64,000 nucleotides of DNA, taken from Lineus longissimus (lineage: Eukaryota; Nemertea; Pilidiophora; Heteronemertea; Lineidae). A program made the position numbers and the translations under genes. The notes under the pieces are model-generated. The model ran no database searches. It saw nothing but the letters and a program-made list of their open reading frames with translations, and was not told the DNA's origin. Positions 22,491 through 36,287 of this stretch are shown piece after piece (positions within the stretch are counted from its first letter, which is position 1; each line of letters begins with the position of its first letter). Location: contig NC_088309.1 of the NCBI RefSeq assembly GCF_910592395.1, forward strand, positions 10,730,501-10,794,500. Direction: 5' to 3'.

Positions 22491-25400
22491 GTGGTTAAAT
22501 TTACCACTTCCTTCAGCAACTCTGGCCACCACAAACTGGTCCATGCCACATTTATCATTCTTTTCAATCTTCTAAAGGGTTGATGATATTGGGTATTCCA
22601 CATCACTTAACTGATGAATACGATATTGCATACCGGGCATCGAAAGGTGTTATTGATAAATTTATGACAATACAGCCTGACCAAGTGACAATTCCAGCAA
22701 GACCTATATTGAAATTCGCACCTGTAATCAATTTGGACGTCGGACCTAGGCAAAGGACACCAATCAAAAAACCCTTCTAATACTGGGGAGTTTTAAACGA
22801 CCCAGTCAAATTAGGCAGGATAAGTCTTCATTGATAAATCTTATGCTAATAATGGTGCACTTGAAACTGCGATCACGTGACCTGAGAATTGGATTTGATA
22901 ACATGACAAGTTTAACTCAGTCAATGAATAAGGCCATCTCTGTAATGATAATATACATCAACTAGTTCATAAGGAGGGTTTACTCATGATGGGTTTTTTT
23001 CTACCCACACAGATATCTGCTACCCGAAGTCTCTCCTTGAGGATTGACAATGAAAACACTTTTTGAAGAACCTTTAAATAGTTTTAATTACTTCTGTGCT
23101 TTAGATGTGGCAGAAATTGATGAAAGCACTTTGAAAACTTAAGGTGACTAGATGACATTAACTTGTAATACTCATCATCACAGGAATAAGGTTTTATTCA
23201 ATATCACATAGTTTTCTTATAAACCCCTTTTGAACCAAATGTTTGAACAATTAATAGAGGATCCAAGATGCAAAGCCCTTTGAAACTGATAATGATGTTG
23301 AAAGTTGGAAATCCCTTGCTGAGTTTAGTTAATAACCGATGTATTTCATGTGAATTCTTTGATTATACCTTGTTATGTTTGCTTCATCAAAGTTGATCAA
23401 AGCTTATAAGACATGTCTGTTTGATTTCAACAAAGGACCTGCACCTCAAATATCAAGATTATAATTATTTTTTCAAATATGAAATGTTGCTGTGATTTTA
23501 GACAGAAGAGGTCAAACATATACATCGCAGCATGAAGGGACATGAAAATGTTCAACACCATGCTTTAGCTCATTTGAATTGGCAGTCAAGTGTTTTTTTA
23601 AAGAAAATTACCTATCATAGCCATGATGTGTTGAATAATCAGGGTTTGATTTTCCCACTTGTCCACTTGCCCTGGCCAACCAAACTATCAAACAGACAAA
23701 TTACTTCAGTAAAGTAGTTGCCCCGTGGAGAAGCAGAAACTCTTAATTTTCAAAATAAAACCTATTGCGGGGCAACTCTCCTATTGTAACGGATAACCAG
23801 ACATCTTGGAGCACAAACCCTTCTGGCAACTGTGTTAAAAACATAAAAATCGACCAGTGATAATATCATGTTTTAAACATACATTTATGTGTCAGTGAAG
23901 GAAAAGTGTATGATTGTCCAAGAAGTCTGTAAACAACAACATGCAACAACTGATGGACGCAGCATTATCTTACGACACTATTCCATTAACGTCACCGCCA
24001 AAACAGCCTTAAGATAATCGAATCAGCCTGCCAGGCATACAAAATTACTTAATGAACTGAAGTAAATTACTAAGGCTGTCTTCAAATTATCGGAGCGTTC
24101 GAAATTACAAGCAATTAGGGGTTCAATCATGAACTATTTACCGGTACCATCAACGAGGCGCAATTTTAAGCTAGAATTACAAGGTGCCTTACCAGCAACA
24201 TTGTGTGGGTAGATATCACGAGAACAGGGGCAATTTTATCTTTGGCACAATAATGGTGTTTAATCACAAAGTTCAGACATTGTGAGATTCTTATTTTGGT
24301 ACCAGTTAAGCCAGGTTTCCAAAAACTAACGCTTTTCCGATACAGGGGTCAGAGCCAAAACACTTTAGAGTACTGTGTCGTTACATTTCGTGAATATGAA
24401 GTTTTTTATTGTTGGCATGGCAGCAGACTGGGTTGAGCGGTGTGAAATACTTGAAATTGGATTTATTCTTTTTTTGGACTTGGAAGGCGTACGATTCTCA
24501 GGTGTGGATCCAGGATTGAAGAAAAAATGGGCGCCCTTCGGCAACAATTGGTAAAACCGTTATTTCGCCAAACCATGCTTTGGAACCAGGAAGGTAGATG
24601 ATCAATTATTTTGAACAGAATTCGAGAGGTATGAAGTGACTTAAAGCATCAAGCGTTAATGTTGTCAACAAGACATCAGCAGTGATGTCAACAACTTCAA
24701 TGTCATGGCGGACGCTACGTTGGCAACATCAAAGGTCGACCTAATAAGTCGGCCATTTGCTTCCTTTGCATTGCACATCGGAAGGCAAGGAATTTAAGCC
24801 TATGTTTGCCAGAACTTGAAACAATATAAATATCAGTTGGCAAAGAAAAGAAACTCTGCAAACGACAGCAGACTCTACACTGATGTGTGAAATCAACAAC
24901 GCAACTAACAAGAAACTCTGCTTTACTTCAAGTATATGTCCACCTTGAGCCAAACACAGATATCTCTTCACACCAACTCACCCTCAACTCAGAATAATCA
25001 AGTCCCAATGATAAGTCCATCACAATGCTTTGCTAAATCCAAGCCCATGTTGTATTAGAAATACACAAGCATAGTGTTGCCCAGCAATTAACAACCTGAA
25101 GACATGATCAATTAAAGAGAGGATGCTAGCTGAATGTGACTTACTCTGCCCAGAAACCTGAACCAGAAATATCGATGAGAAATATTGGTTTATAAATACT
25201 GCATGGGAAGCTGATCAACCTTTGGTAAAATATGCATTCGGGCATCATGGACACAAGGTAACAGAGAATAATTTCAAAATTGTTATACCCCTCCTCTCTC
25301 AAGAATCAATGCTGAGTCTGATTTTGACCTTTCATGCTAAAGTAAAATCTGATCTATAATATCATTGAGGAACAGAGTAGCAAAACAACCCCCCTCCACC

Positions 25401-27674
25401 CTTCCCCCTTATTCAGTGATTGAGTAGTCACTAATCACACTGACAGGAGATTGCTTTTCCTTTAAGACACCTGTTCATCCAGGCGACCTTGACCTTGTAT
25501 CCTAATGACATGCAAGCATACCTTCTTCCTTCCACCTCCCACCAGCACAGATGCTTGACATATCCAAATTGCTTCAACGGTTATCCTTCACGATACTGCC
25601 AGCTGACGAACTTTGAACAGAAACTGGTATGACGTCACGATTCCACAACTGCTAGATTAATGAATTTTCCCGTGCACAACATCCGAATCAGAAATTGACA
25701 TCTTTAATTAACTTCTATTCAATGCACAACTGTTTGCCTCAGTCCCCAATGTAATTTCTCAAATCCTTGTCAATATGTCTTCATTTCCAACCCACAGATG
25801 ATATTTCACTGAACTATGTGTTATAATGAATGAACACAACACATCGAACGTGGACTATATCTGTAGTTAAACCTTAGAGAAATATAGCAATTACAAGACC
25901 AATATATTATCTACTTAACCAGTCTTTGCCTGTAAACCACCAATATATTTTCTACTTAGCCAAAGCTAGCATGTTGGAGTCCCACATAACATTCTCTCTA
26001 TACCAGATGGTATTTAAAGGTACAGGGTATCTGAAATGTGTTTTTGTAGTTGATGGCTTACGTCGAGATGCCACTAACGCAATCATTCAGCTTAACAGAA
26101 TTTTGCCAGGCATAGCCAGAAACTGCCACGTGAAACAGCGGCAACGGTCTCCAAGCTGAGCACATCCATAATTAGAAATTCAAATTCAATTTCTTGCAGC
26201 AAATGAGGAAGGGTGAACTTACTCTTTAACAAGTCAATCAGAAATTTAGATGGGACAATATTTACCAGCTTGGGCTTTGACAAAGAGCTTGCGTGTAGCT
26301 ATTGGCGTAAGTGTTCAAAGCAAGGTAAAAAATGACAAGATACACAACATGGCATGAACGTGTAATGAGTTTAGGTTCGATATGAAATATTACCACCAAC
26401 ATCACTCTGGAATCATATTCTTAGCATTCCGCTTTCAGGATCTTTTAGATACACCACAAATTACAAGTTAAATCTGAAAGTATTGGTAATTGTCTGCCCT
26501 GGCATCAGCACTCCGACAACTTTCACGAAACCCTTCCTTCTTCTTTGCCCCAGTGTGGTTTTTTTGCACGCTGTCAACTGAGGTTATTCACCAGGTCAGT
26601 TTTTCAAGGAAGCACAAGGCCTTTGAGGGTGTTCTTGGATGTCAATACCATACAGTATTTCTGATGATTAAATCTTGATAAAGGATTAACAGTGGCCGAT
26701 AGCTGAATCAATGTAGAAGTCTGCTAATAGCACAAGGTAATTGGACATGATTGCACTTAAAGTCATCTCGCAGAAGTAACAAGACTCCATTTAAAGAAAT
26801 TAGTTGTTGTCGATATTTTTGGTTGGTAGCTTTGCGTGCAGCAATAGTCAAAAGCCAAGAACCAGTAATCGTCATTAGCATTCCTTTTTCTCCTTTTATG
26901 GTACATATTGCAGAGCAGATTTATTCTGCACGATTGCCCATCGCACCAATCAAGGAATGATCAATCGTTTGGTTAATTAATGCAAATAGCTCTAGTTGAA
27001 CTGACATCAGATGTTTGACTCGAGCAAATGTGCAGCTGAGCCGTATGAGATCCAGTTTGATGACTTATGCAAATGGTCCTTCCTTAGATGTTTGAGTAAG
27101 CCAGATGAGGCTGTCATTAGGTACCAGACAGAGGAAGTTTGCCGCAACATCTTCAGGTTGTCTACGGAAATGAAGGGATGCATCTGAATGGATCTCAGCA
27201 GAGAAATGGCTTTTATTCTTTGGGTAAAACTTAGCTTGCTGAAGACTTATTACCATCCAGGCGCACCAGACTTTGGCACCCTTCTTATTAATGAAATCTT
27301 TGAAATTGACCATTTATTTTGGAACATACCAGGAAATGATGAGAAATACAGTGCACGCCCCTCTTTTTCTCAAAGATAAAGCATTCAGTTCTGACATCTA
27401 CCTCTTGAAAACTGATTTTGAAATGTACAGCAACAGTGTCCTTTGAGATGGTCCCAATGAAAATATTTCCCCCATCAAGCATATTATGGATCAAAAGGTC
27501 GTATAATCGTGATGAGGTCAAGAAGTAATCAGGGAAATTACTCGGATTATGAAAGGCAACGGAATTGACAAAGTATCATTACAGCCATCTCATCATCAAC
27601 AGGTTATCATTACAGGAACGAACCCTGGCTATTTCTTAGAGGGGAGGCGTCATACATGAGTATTAATTTCAATA

Positions 27675-27893
27675 TACTCTCAACTCGGCTCTATAAGACC
27701 AGGTTGATCATACCGCCCAATACCACATTTATGATGTTTATTCATAAGGATATTCATCCGGGTAGGGGTGGTAGGCCTATAACAATTCTCGTCAGACCTC
27801 ATTGGTTGGAATCGAGATTTTGGGTAATCCTACATGTATGTAATGGGCGGGCAAGAAATATATGATCTGGTCTTACACAGCCGAGTTGAGAGT
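27675..27893. repeat. Short inverted-repeat element (MITE-like)
   Basis: The left arm ACTCTCAACTCGGCT plus TAAGACCAG (27677-27702) is matched in inverse by CTGGTCTTA plus AGCCGAGTTGAGAGT (27867-27893), with a few mismatches. The roughly 165-bp centre shows no coding frame. No target duplication could be fixed. Confidence 0.55.
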
Positions 27894-28572
27894 AGTTGTA
27901 ATACCATGTACCCAACTCCCGTTTTGTGATACCTGCCATGCACTGACTGTCACACAAGGTGCTGTTCTTCTTATTCATTGACTTTCTTCTATAATGCAAG
28001 TGTAATTTGTCACGGCATGCTTTTTGTAGCATCTCAGTATCTAATTTAGTCCATGGGGATAATCAAAACCTGTTCAACACGTTCTTTTGGCTTGATTAAA
28101 GTACCAAAAACAGCAATCACTAGTTTTACATGTATTAACTTGTGATTCAACTCCAGCTAGTTTATTTTTCTAACACCAGGTGACACCAAATGTTGTCAAT
28201 AGACATATATATATTTGATGGTAATATTTGAGGCAGAAGATAGGATTTATGACGACTCCCACTAAAGTTAAAATCGCTGAATGCATGATCAAACATGCTG
28301 GTGAAACATATGACTGCAAACTCTACTAGACGACAAAGTATATCATGAAATATTCAGCCAAAGTTAGCTGTAAAAGTTGACATAATCTGTGGCCAGTTCC
28401 CCCTCCCACACCCTTTTTCTCTTGAATAAGATGGGAAGGACAGCACAGGTGCAAATGGGAATCGGTACAGACGTGGTGAAATCAATACATATCATATTTA
28501 TATATGAATGCTACAGAAAAATATCATTTTACTATCATAAAGAAGACAAATGAAAAGAAATAATGAAAATAC

Positions 28573-28616
28573 CTGTAAACCGAACGCAGATAAGAATAAT
28601 CCTCGTGAGCAGACAT
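28573..28616 (-). CDS. Candidate alternative first coding exon of the ITPRID-like gene
   Basis: The minus strand has an ATG at 28616, 14 codons (MSAHEDYSYLRSVY) and then AG followed by GTATTTTC, a usable donor. The two leftover bases join exactly with the single leading base of the 3' exon at 19970, giving a serine codon and an open frame into RGRVHPAVRHKYN. No stop intervenes. Upstream (28617-28740) looks like untranslated leader with more CpG than the surroundings. Transcription from here would make a protein of about 1,750 residues without the cassette exons. The phase match has a one-in-three chance of arising by accident, and no transcript is available. Confidence 0.4.
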
Positions 28617-29010
28617 CGTGAAGGACTTCTTGTACTGGAACAGTTTTGAGCAAAAATCGTGAGGCTCAAAACCGTGAAAACACACGGATATTCTCAATTA
28701 CGTGGTTGGTTGGCAAATAAAACGAACCGGCAACTGAGGCATGGCAATAGAATAACAATAGAAATCCATTCATATTTCATTATTGATTATGACCAAGATC
28801 AAGATCAAACTTAGCAATCCAGGAATGACGAGGTTCATTTTTTGTGATGAGTTATTTTTATCAGTTTCTCTTGACAGCTTTTTCAGAAGGTCAAACTATA
28901 GGCGAGCAGAGAAAACTAAAAATGTAAAATGTTATGAGTAAGCGTTTCCCTGGGGGCTTTAAGACTTTGCTCTGGAAAGCGTTGCAATATTTGTGCATCA
29001 TTTTTCTTAA

Positions 29011-29311
29011 CGTGTTCGCTGCCTAGTCACGAATATACTCGAAAGCTGGTTCCTGCTCCATTGCCAAGGCACGAGTATATTCGGAGCAGTCTATGCATTA
29101 TTCCATGTATTTCAAATGACTGGCAAAGGTGAATACACCTCCGTTCTGTAAAGCATTACGTCATAAACGTTTATTTTAGTGTGTTTATTATGCACTAGGT
29201 GTGCTCTAGGTTCATGGCCTACACTCGTGGTGAGGAAATGGAGCAAAACCTAAAACTGGAAAACGTGGCAAATGGCGGTGGACTCCAAAAAATGGGGCGG
29301 CAGTGAATGTG
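29011..29311. mobile_element. piggyBac-type MITE with TTAA target duplication
   Basis: The 301-bp element is flanked by TTAA on both sides (29007-29010 and 29312-29315). Its left end reads CGTGTTCGCTGCC and its right end, inverted, CACATTCACTGCC. Near the left end is an internal inverted repeat (CACGAATATACTCG and CGAGTATATTCG). TTAA duplication with ends containing CTGCC is characteristic of piggyBac-related MITEs. No transposase is encoded. Confidence 0.7.
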
Positions 29312-31680
29312 TTAAAAAGTTCACAAAAACCAAACAAAATCAGCACCAGTGAACGAAATTTCATAAGGGCGTCTGGAATAATCTGTTAGACTTATCAAAC
29401 AACTTCATATATCATGTATATTTAGGGTTAGACTTTACCAGGGAAGATCATGGTAAGAACTGTCAAGCATTAACATCTTGGAACACAACGGGTTACCATA
29501 GCGACAACATAACATACACCTGGCAAATCTGATTTCAATTGGCCCATCGTATGAAACTATTAATTCGGTTCGGGATAATGGCGGATTGGGGCATCAGGGA
29601 GAATGACAAAATCTGACACCACCAGCAGAGGGATTTTATCTGGAAACCAGATGGTAATAACAGGCCAATCAAAGTAAGGCTTGCAAGGTGTCTCTATTGT
29701 AACCAAGATGTCGATGATTGACACTTCTCACAGTTATCTTCTCCAAGAAAGTCTAACTTCAAAAGTCATCTTGAGTACCGCCAATGTAAAATTTTGCTAC
29801 TTCAATGGATGCTGCCAGCATCTGCATATAATGGTTTTGGAATTGTTGGAGCCTTATGTTACCTATAAAAGAGAAGCACCGACAAGAAAACTTATCATAA
29901 GTTTAAAGCATAAGCGAGAAGGAGAAGGGCAAAATTAAAGACCTTTAATGCCTTTGACTACAAGAACTTAGACTTCATATGCCTATCTGTTTCATAACTT
30001 TTGGTTTCGAAAAGATCAAAGTAGACTTCAAAGTTTAGTTCGAAGTTAGAAACTTTTATAGAGAAAGAAAATGTGACTTTCATCACCAATGTTGAGAATA
30101 TTGAAAGGAAAAACAAAGTTGTGTTCAGGGATAACAAAGTCATAGCCAGGAGTGCGGTTCCTGTTTCACAGATTTTTCTGCAAGGAATAGGCTTTGGTGA
30201 TTTGAAATGAAGGTTTCTAAACCCTTTGATAAGTGTGGTGAGGTGTTTTCTGCCTTAAAAGTGTGCTGTAGTTTAACGACGCATATCTTTGTCACTGGGG
30301 CTAACAGCAAATCCCCCCCCCCAACTCTTCCTTTAAACTATGTTGCTTGTCTTCATGTCACTTGTTAAATGCACCATAACTCATCACAGAAGTGTAGCCG
30401 CACACGGTATTGACACGTGACAGAAAATAGCGTTGACATCACACGATTAGTTATAGGATCGTATTCGAAAGCCGTTAACTGCCGTAGGCTTCATATCAAA
30501 CCACTGGAACATCAAACACATCGTGTAGAAGATTTTTGTCTATCGTGCTGCTGTCTTTAGGCAAGCATATAGAGTAACCGCTAACTTTTTTTAAACTGAT
30601 TTTTTAACACATTGTTTCTCTATTAATTGCCATTGTTTGATGATTATTTTCTCACCCTACGGAGACCACGGTGTAGCAAACACTCATTCTTTAATGAGGG
30701 TTTTTATCAGAACACACCTTTGATCTCATTGCATCGTTGATAGGCTTTTTTTACCTGCGTCTCATTTTGCGATGAGAGGTAATTAACAATCAGCAATCAA
30801 TCGTTTTTTCTTCCCACTTCTAGTCTGAAATTTACAGTTTGAATCAAGTTTTCCCTTAACATCTCCAATCCCAAGGCCTCTTTGTACTTTCTGCTGCCTT
30901 CTTGTTGAAACCAGTGCACAATATAGCCAATTTGAATTAAGGACATCTTAACCTACATGCATGGCCCAAGGATTCAGAACATATCAAATACTTATGTGAG
31001 AGTGCCACTACAACACCGGAGTGAATGTCACGCATTTTGGTACCATTAAGCCTGTCAAGCTCGTGCTCTTAAGCCGCTAAAGCAAAAGGCTCTTTACTTG
31101 CTTGTGCCTTTAGCCTTTGAAGACTTCAATACCATAGCAACTGGTGGGGTTAGTCAGTGCTGCCACCAAGGAAAACATCGAGGAACTAAGCCAAGGCGTC
31201 GCCAAATCAAAAGAATCTATTAATTTCAACTATTACTCCATCTAGTGTGATGCACAACGTAGGAGATTTCCTCAACCGATTTTTAGATACATTGCTGCCA
31301 TCTAGTTCAGTCAGACTGAACTGACTTTTCCAGAAGATTTAGTACAAAACGCAACATAGGTGTTAGGAAACGCATTGCCTAATCCAAAATTACACAAAAT
31401 GAAAGGTTCGATCCAATTTTCTGAAAGAGCCGATACTGGGCCAAAACACTTTATCATGGCTAAAATGCACAACCCATGATCAGCATATTTCGAAAATGCA
31501 ATGGAAAATTTGATCTTGTGCATGGTTATTAAGTTTTAAAGGGACAACTTGGGCATGGGATTTAGGACTTTTGGTAATGTTGCAAGGCGGTTCTGGACAT
31601 GGCTTGCAAATTTCAGGCATATTCCATTCTAGTAAAGTTTCAACTAACTGAGTAACAGCTCAATGAATTTTCAATGATCC

Positions 31681-31859
31681 TAAGGCCGAAGTTACATAGA
31701 CCTCATTCGTTCATTTCCCAGGACTCATTTTCCCCTTTTGCTTTCTTGCCCCTGTGAATGCACGGCCTTGTGGCGTGCATTCACCGAGGAATGAAAGAAA
31801 AACCCGGAAAGTGACTCATGGTAAATGAACGAATGAGGTCTATGTAACTTCGGCCTTAG
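31681..31859. mobile_element. Perfect 36-bp hairpin MITE, probable TA target
   Basis: The left arm starts TAAGGCCGAAGTTACATAGA and continues to TTCATTT at 31716. The right arm is its exact inverse, 31824-31859. The centre contains a second palindrome (TGAATGCACGGCC and GGCGTGCATTCA). The outermost TA on each side fits a TA duplication as in mariner-type MITEs. There is no coding capacity. Perfect arms suggest a young copy. Confidence 0.75.
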
Positions 31860-34800
31860 AGGAGAAGTCACAGATATGCTGGAAGCCATTTTCTCAACAT
31901 ATATCTTATGCCCAAGTTCAGTCCATTAACATCAGTGAAAGGTTTATAGGAGGTTGCACAACATATTTTTCTAGTCAAACAGCTGTCTTACAGATATTTA
32001 AAAGAGATCTCATTGGATTTTCCCTGTGTAGCATGAATGATTTGAGCCACAAGATCTGGCCTTGCTACCCACCAGCTGGTTAAGTCAATTATGAAAAATA
32101 AATGGCCAGATAGCAGCCGACTAATTGTCCCAGGTCTGTTGATTGACTATTGGTCAAATATTAGAATCATACACGGTTACAGTATATTGACAAAGCTCTA
32201 ATGCTACTGCTAGCCAATAGTATTATTTGCAGTAGAATCATGCTCTAGCAATACATTACTGCTAGCAATGTATTTGTGTGTGTGTCTGAGGTCAAACTAT
32301 CTTCGCAAATGACATCCCAATTTCCATTGTCCCAGGTCAAACGCTGGACATCCCAAAACCACTCCTGGATACCTCCTGCGAATTGACCTAAGGATGTCAG
32401 GCACTATCTTGTCCACTAATAGGCATGGGTGACAGGGCAAAATGCCTCCTCTTTCAGAGAAATCTTTCATGAAATTTACCATGAAGCTTGGAAATTGATG
32501 CCGAAAACATCACTGTGTCATTCTTTCAAAGACTCCTGGATCACCCCTGACGACACCACCAGGCCAGTCACCATACTAACTGGTACTAAAATATTGATGA
32601 TTGCCAGTGTCTGGTATCATTTTTGTGCTGCGTAAATAATGTAATATACACACATATTGGAAATTTCATGTCTGATATCTGGTTTAATACCAGTAATGTT
32701 CTATGATCCAAACTGTGCACTTTAAATGGCAAAATAGGAGAATTCAGTCACTTGGTTCTCTCGACCAATGATACTTATCAGTACCACATAAGGAATGTCA
32801 TTAAACAACCAAATAAGGTACATCTCAGTGAGACACAAACATGCATTACTGGAATGCAACAATGCTCTTTAATTGTTTTGTTCTCTCATACAGGCAATTC
32901 TCTTTACCCTTGCCACTGCCTACAGCCCTGACGGGGGCGGAAAGCTTATAACGCAAAACTTATAAGAAGACTCTGACCAAGGTAAAATATAGGCCTTTGG
33001 AGACATCTCAAAGGAAGATTACTTCCCCCTCACCACCACTCCCATCCACCTCATCACCCGCACCCTACAGATACTGAACCAATGCAGGGAGTCCTCCACA
33101 AAAATGAAAACTGACCAGAGCTCGACAACCAACACAACAGTCTCACCTTTTATAGCTATAAGCGATACGCTTCTGCGTCGTGTCGGCATATCGAAAAGGG
33201 TGAAGAAGGGAATCATTCACCGCGCCATTCATCTTCGTAACATCAACCTAGCAAGCCATGTATCCATTGAAGAGTATTGTTACAAATGCTACATCCGGAC
33301 TTGTGCCTCATGACAAACTACTATTCCCAACGCACGCGGACCCATTGACACTGTCAATATTGCTAACAGTTCAATTAACGGTAGCATAGCGATCGCTAAG
33401 GAAGTGGTTGTGATAGTTTCATGGGTGTTACCCTCCAGCTTTGAGCGAAGATAAAGAAGTGGCTATAATTGTAATCAATCAGGATTTTCAAAGGATCGAT
33501 TCGAAAGAAGCGACAAAACGTATATTGTATATTTCCTAAGTGCTATATGGAAACCATTAGAAATGTGGTTTAGCCCGTAATGAATGGCATGATTCTTTAG
33601 ACCATGTCTGCCGCATATGATGGATTTTCTTCCAGATAAAAAATTAGGTTTTGCTCAAATGACGACAGAAGGAAAAAAATGATACTAAGTATCTTGAAAT
33701 CGGCTAAACTTCTTCAGTGCAAAAAAAGATTACGCTCCTGATTCTGAAACTGAAACTCATATATATCTCATGGCAGCCATCTTAATTTCATCTTTCAAAA
33801 ATATGAGGGCTTCTCAGCAAATCAGGATGAAATACAAAGTCAGCTCAGTCATGGAAACAGATGAAGATCTGTTACAACATTATATAGATGCATCACTAAG
33901 CGAAGTGTCAGGATTCTAGCACATTTTTCAACAACAGTGGCGGATTTAAGGGGAAGGGGCACAAGAGGCACGCTTTAGAATATTCTACTTTTAGCCCTCA
34001 GATTTCCGGAAATGCAAGTAAGTCATGGCACCATGTTGATACAGTGAGGTCCAAGTCCAGCAAAAAATACCAGCTCACCTGAAAGGTTTACAACCAACTC
34101 TCCTACACCTAAACATTAAGTATTGTGTCGCAAGTGATTGCAGTCTGAAAACAGAAACACAAAAACAAAAACAATGTGATTGTACATTTCAGGGTGATGT
34201 GATGTGGTTCACAACGAATCCATGCAAGGGGGTGGGATGATACAACATTGAGATTCAGTAAGGAAGGGCCTGCAACTTATGCAACTTCTGACATCTTCTT
34301 ATATATCTGATGATCAAATATTACTGTAGTCTACCTATCAAAGGGCGGCATAATTCTTTTCACTGTCCAAGATGCCAAAGTCATTGATCAGGACACCCAT
34401 GAAAAAGATTCCAACGATTATCAGGAAAAAAACCCTATAGTTTCACCGATTCTAGACCTGTCAACTAATTGATATGAAAAAAAAGCCATGGCATAATGAC
34501 AATTGGAAAACTTGGTGCTGCCAACCTAATTCCTATCCAAATTTATCATATTGCATGCATCAAATGATCACGTGCATGATGTCTCGCTCAAACTGAATAT
34601 TCAGGAACTGTCTTCGATTGAAGCTAGAGTATTATATGAAATAAATCTCTAATCTAAATATCGGCAGGGTGAGAAAACAAAGTTACAAACCTTAGTGAAT
34701 CCATGCGGGGAGTGACGTCGATATAGCATGCTCGTGTCATCGTATAGGTGGCGCCACGTACGAAAATCCAACGAGAACAACAAACGCATGCGGTGTGTTT

Positions 34801-35199
34801 CAAGTGTAAAACATGCAATATGTACTGACACAAAAATGATAGTTTTTATATATCTTTCTGTCTGACAGAATGCGCAAAATATCAGCGAGGCTGTATGTGA
34901 TGTTCAAATGGTGCTTAACGGGCAAATAGACAGGCAGTCGCTCCATAGTGAAGTAACATCAATAACACTATAAATACTGCTAAAACATTAATACTCAATG
35001 GACAGACGTTAATTTTTCATGAACGCTTTTTAAAAACTGATGCATTTTGCAAATTGATAAATGGTATAAAATCTGTCATGAACAAAATGCTCAATTGAGA
35101 GCAAAATGATTGGTGCAGTTTGCTCTCCTGAAATGAACGATGCTGGAAGGTCAAAAGTCTATCTAAAGCTATCTTGCAAGAAATCATTCAAACACTCAC

Positions 35200-35374
35200 G
35201 GATAATTTGGCGAGGCACTTCTATGCCCACGGCTTGGCTGAGGTGCTGGTGGCTCCATCTGAATGTCACTTTCCGCATACTCATCCCGGCCATCCATTAA
35301 CTCTTTCTGACTGACAGACTCGATGTCGGAAAGACTTGGTTCGATTGGAGGTAGTCGCGATGGCCCGGAAATTT
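35200..35374 (-). CDS. Linking exon of the ITPRID-like gene (phase 1 in, phase 2 out)
   Basis: The acceptor is GCCTTTTCCAG (AG at 35376-35375) and the donor is CC followed by GTGAGTGT (35199 down). The 175 bases enter in phase 1 and leave in phase 2, which fits the single leading base of the 3' exon exactly, giving NYP then RGRVHPAV. The encoded segment holds PSLSDIESVSQKEL, a divergent form of the cassette motif (compare SDMESVRTEDF), and a Pro-rich tail (PPAPQPSRG). It connects the cassette exons upstream to the large exon. Good splice sites, frame match and motif together make it convincing. Confidence 0.75.
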
Positions 35375-35507
35375 CTGGAAAAGGCAACCAGATATACTGC
35401 AGCAATAATCTCACAGCATTTTGTGGTTTAGAATAGAGCAATGAATAAAGTCATTTTCTACAAATGTATAAAACTGTGCATCACTACAACAAGAACTTAG
35501 TGCTTAA

Positions 35508-35806
35508 CCTCTCGAATCCCGTTGACCGACCAGTCGGTCATTTTGAAATAACGTTGTTTCCCAACGACCGACAGGTCAGTCTCAGTGATATTTTTATTCC
35601 CTTGAGCTGGGACGCTAGTTTATTGCTTGTTTTAGCATGTTTGATGTACAGTAGGGTCAGTTAGAGCATGCCTGGGTAGATGGTGCCTTGGTACCGGACT
35701 TTGGCGGTTGTATGCGGGCGCTATACATCGTGAAAGTCAGACCCAATTTCGCAACCACATGACCACCCTGGGATCCCGGGATTTTCAAGTTTTGGGATTC
35801 AAGAGG
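35508..35806. mobile_element. piggyBac-type MITE in the intron, TTAA flanks
   Basis: The 299-bp element has TTAA on both sides (35504-35507, 35807-35810). The ends CCTCTCGAATCCC and (inverted right end) CCTCTTGAATCCC differ at one base. Inside the left end is the palindrome GACCGACCAGTCGGTC. No protein is encoded. Confidence 0.7.
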
Positions 35807-36209
35807 TTAAGCATGTTAAGGAATTATTAGGTTGGCTTTTATAATTTTGCCTGTGCCACATCAAACTTGAAGTATTAATGCTTCGTGATCAATGATTAAA
35901 ATTTTCTTATATTTCCGGCAAAATAACCAACCAGCTTGCAATGACAGTAGTGTTCACTTCCACCAATTGCTTATAGATGTCACTGCTCGATTTGAGTCAT
36001 CGATTCTGATAACAATACAACCTACTCCAGTAGTGAAGTAGTTCTTTGTGCAAATGACAATATTAATGACATATTTGCACTGAAGTTCATGACGAATCCG
36101 TTTGTTGCGGGAGCCATACAACCACTACATGAGAAGAGCTTGGATCAAAACATCAGACCGTCAGGCGGCAGCAGCAGACGAAATGTCTGTCAAAGGGACT
36201 ATAATTTAC

Positions 36210-36287
36210 CTGCCATTTTCTTTTGAATATATTCCTTATATTTTTTCTCTAAGATATCATCCTCACTCATTTCACTGGGGGCTTTAC
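36210..36287 (-). CDS. Cassette exon L, 78 nt, phase 1-1
   Basis: The acceptor TGCCTTTTAG lies at 36289-36288 and the donor GCAG|GTAAATTA at 36209. The reading frame gives KAPSEMSEDDILEKKYKEY and ends in a basic QKKMA. The SEDD...KKYKEY part resembles the motif tails in exons J (ERKYKESL) and B (EDRFKEV). Length is a multiple of three and the last base is G, as in the other cassettes. Confidence 0.6.

Larger units (their letters stand above)
19971..28572 (-). other. Intron upstream of the large 3' exon
   Basis: This is intronic for any transcript joining exon 28573-28616 or 35200-35374 to the 3' exon. It contains an (AGAT)n microsatellite and a hairpin-type repeat, listed separately. No well-supported coding exon was found. 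A strong donor at about 26226 (GTAAGT, minus strand) has an open frame upstream (MSKPKLVN-like) but no matching phase. Confidence 0.6.
28617..35199 (-). other. Intron between exon 35200-35374 and the alternative first exon
   Basis: Intronic sequence for the long form. It contains two non-autonomous transposons (29011-29311 and 31681-31859). A 30-base candidate exon at 34066-34095 and an ATG with donor at 34691-34704 fit the phase but have no other support. No other gene is seen. Confidence 0.55.

Noticed and set aside
34066-34095. 30-nt stretch between TGTTTAG and GTGAGCTGG on the minus strand, phase 2-2
   Set aside because: It fits between exon 35200 and the 3' exon by phase, but the acceptor is weak and the peptide (CRRVGCKPF) has no resemblance to neighbours.
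34691-34704. ATG plus donor (MDSL) in phase with the 3' exon
   Set aside because: Only four codons, weak donor GTTTGTAA; kept out for lack of independent support.
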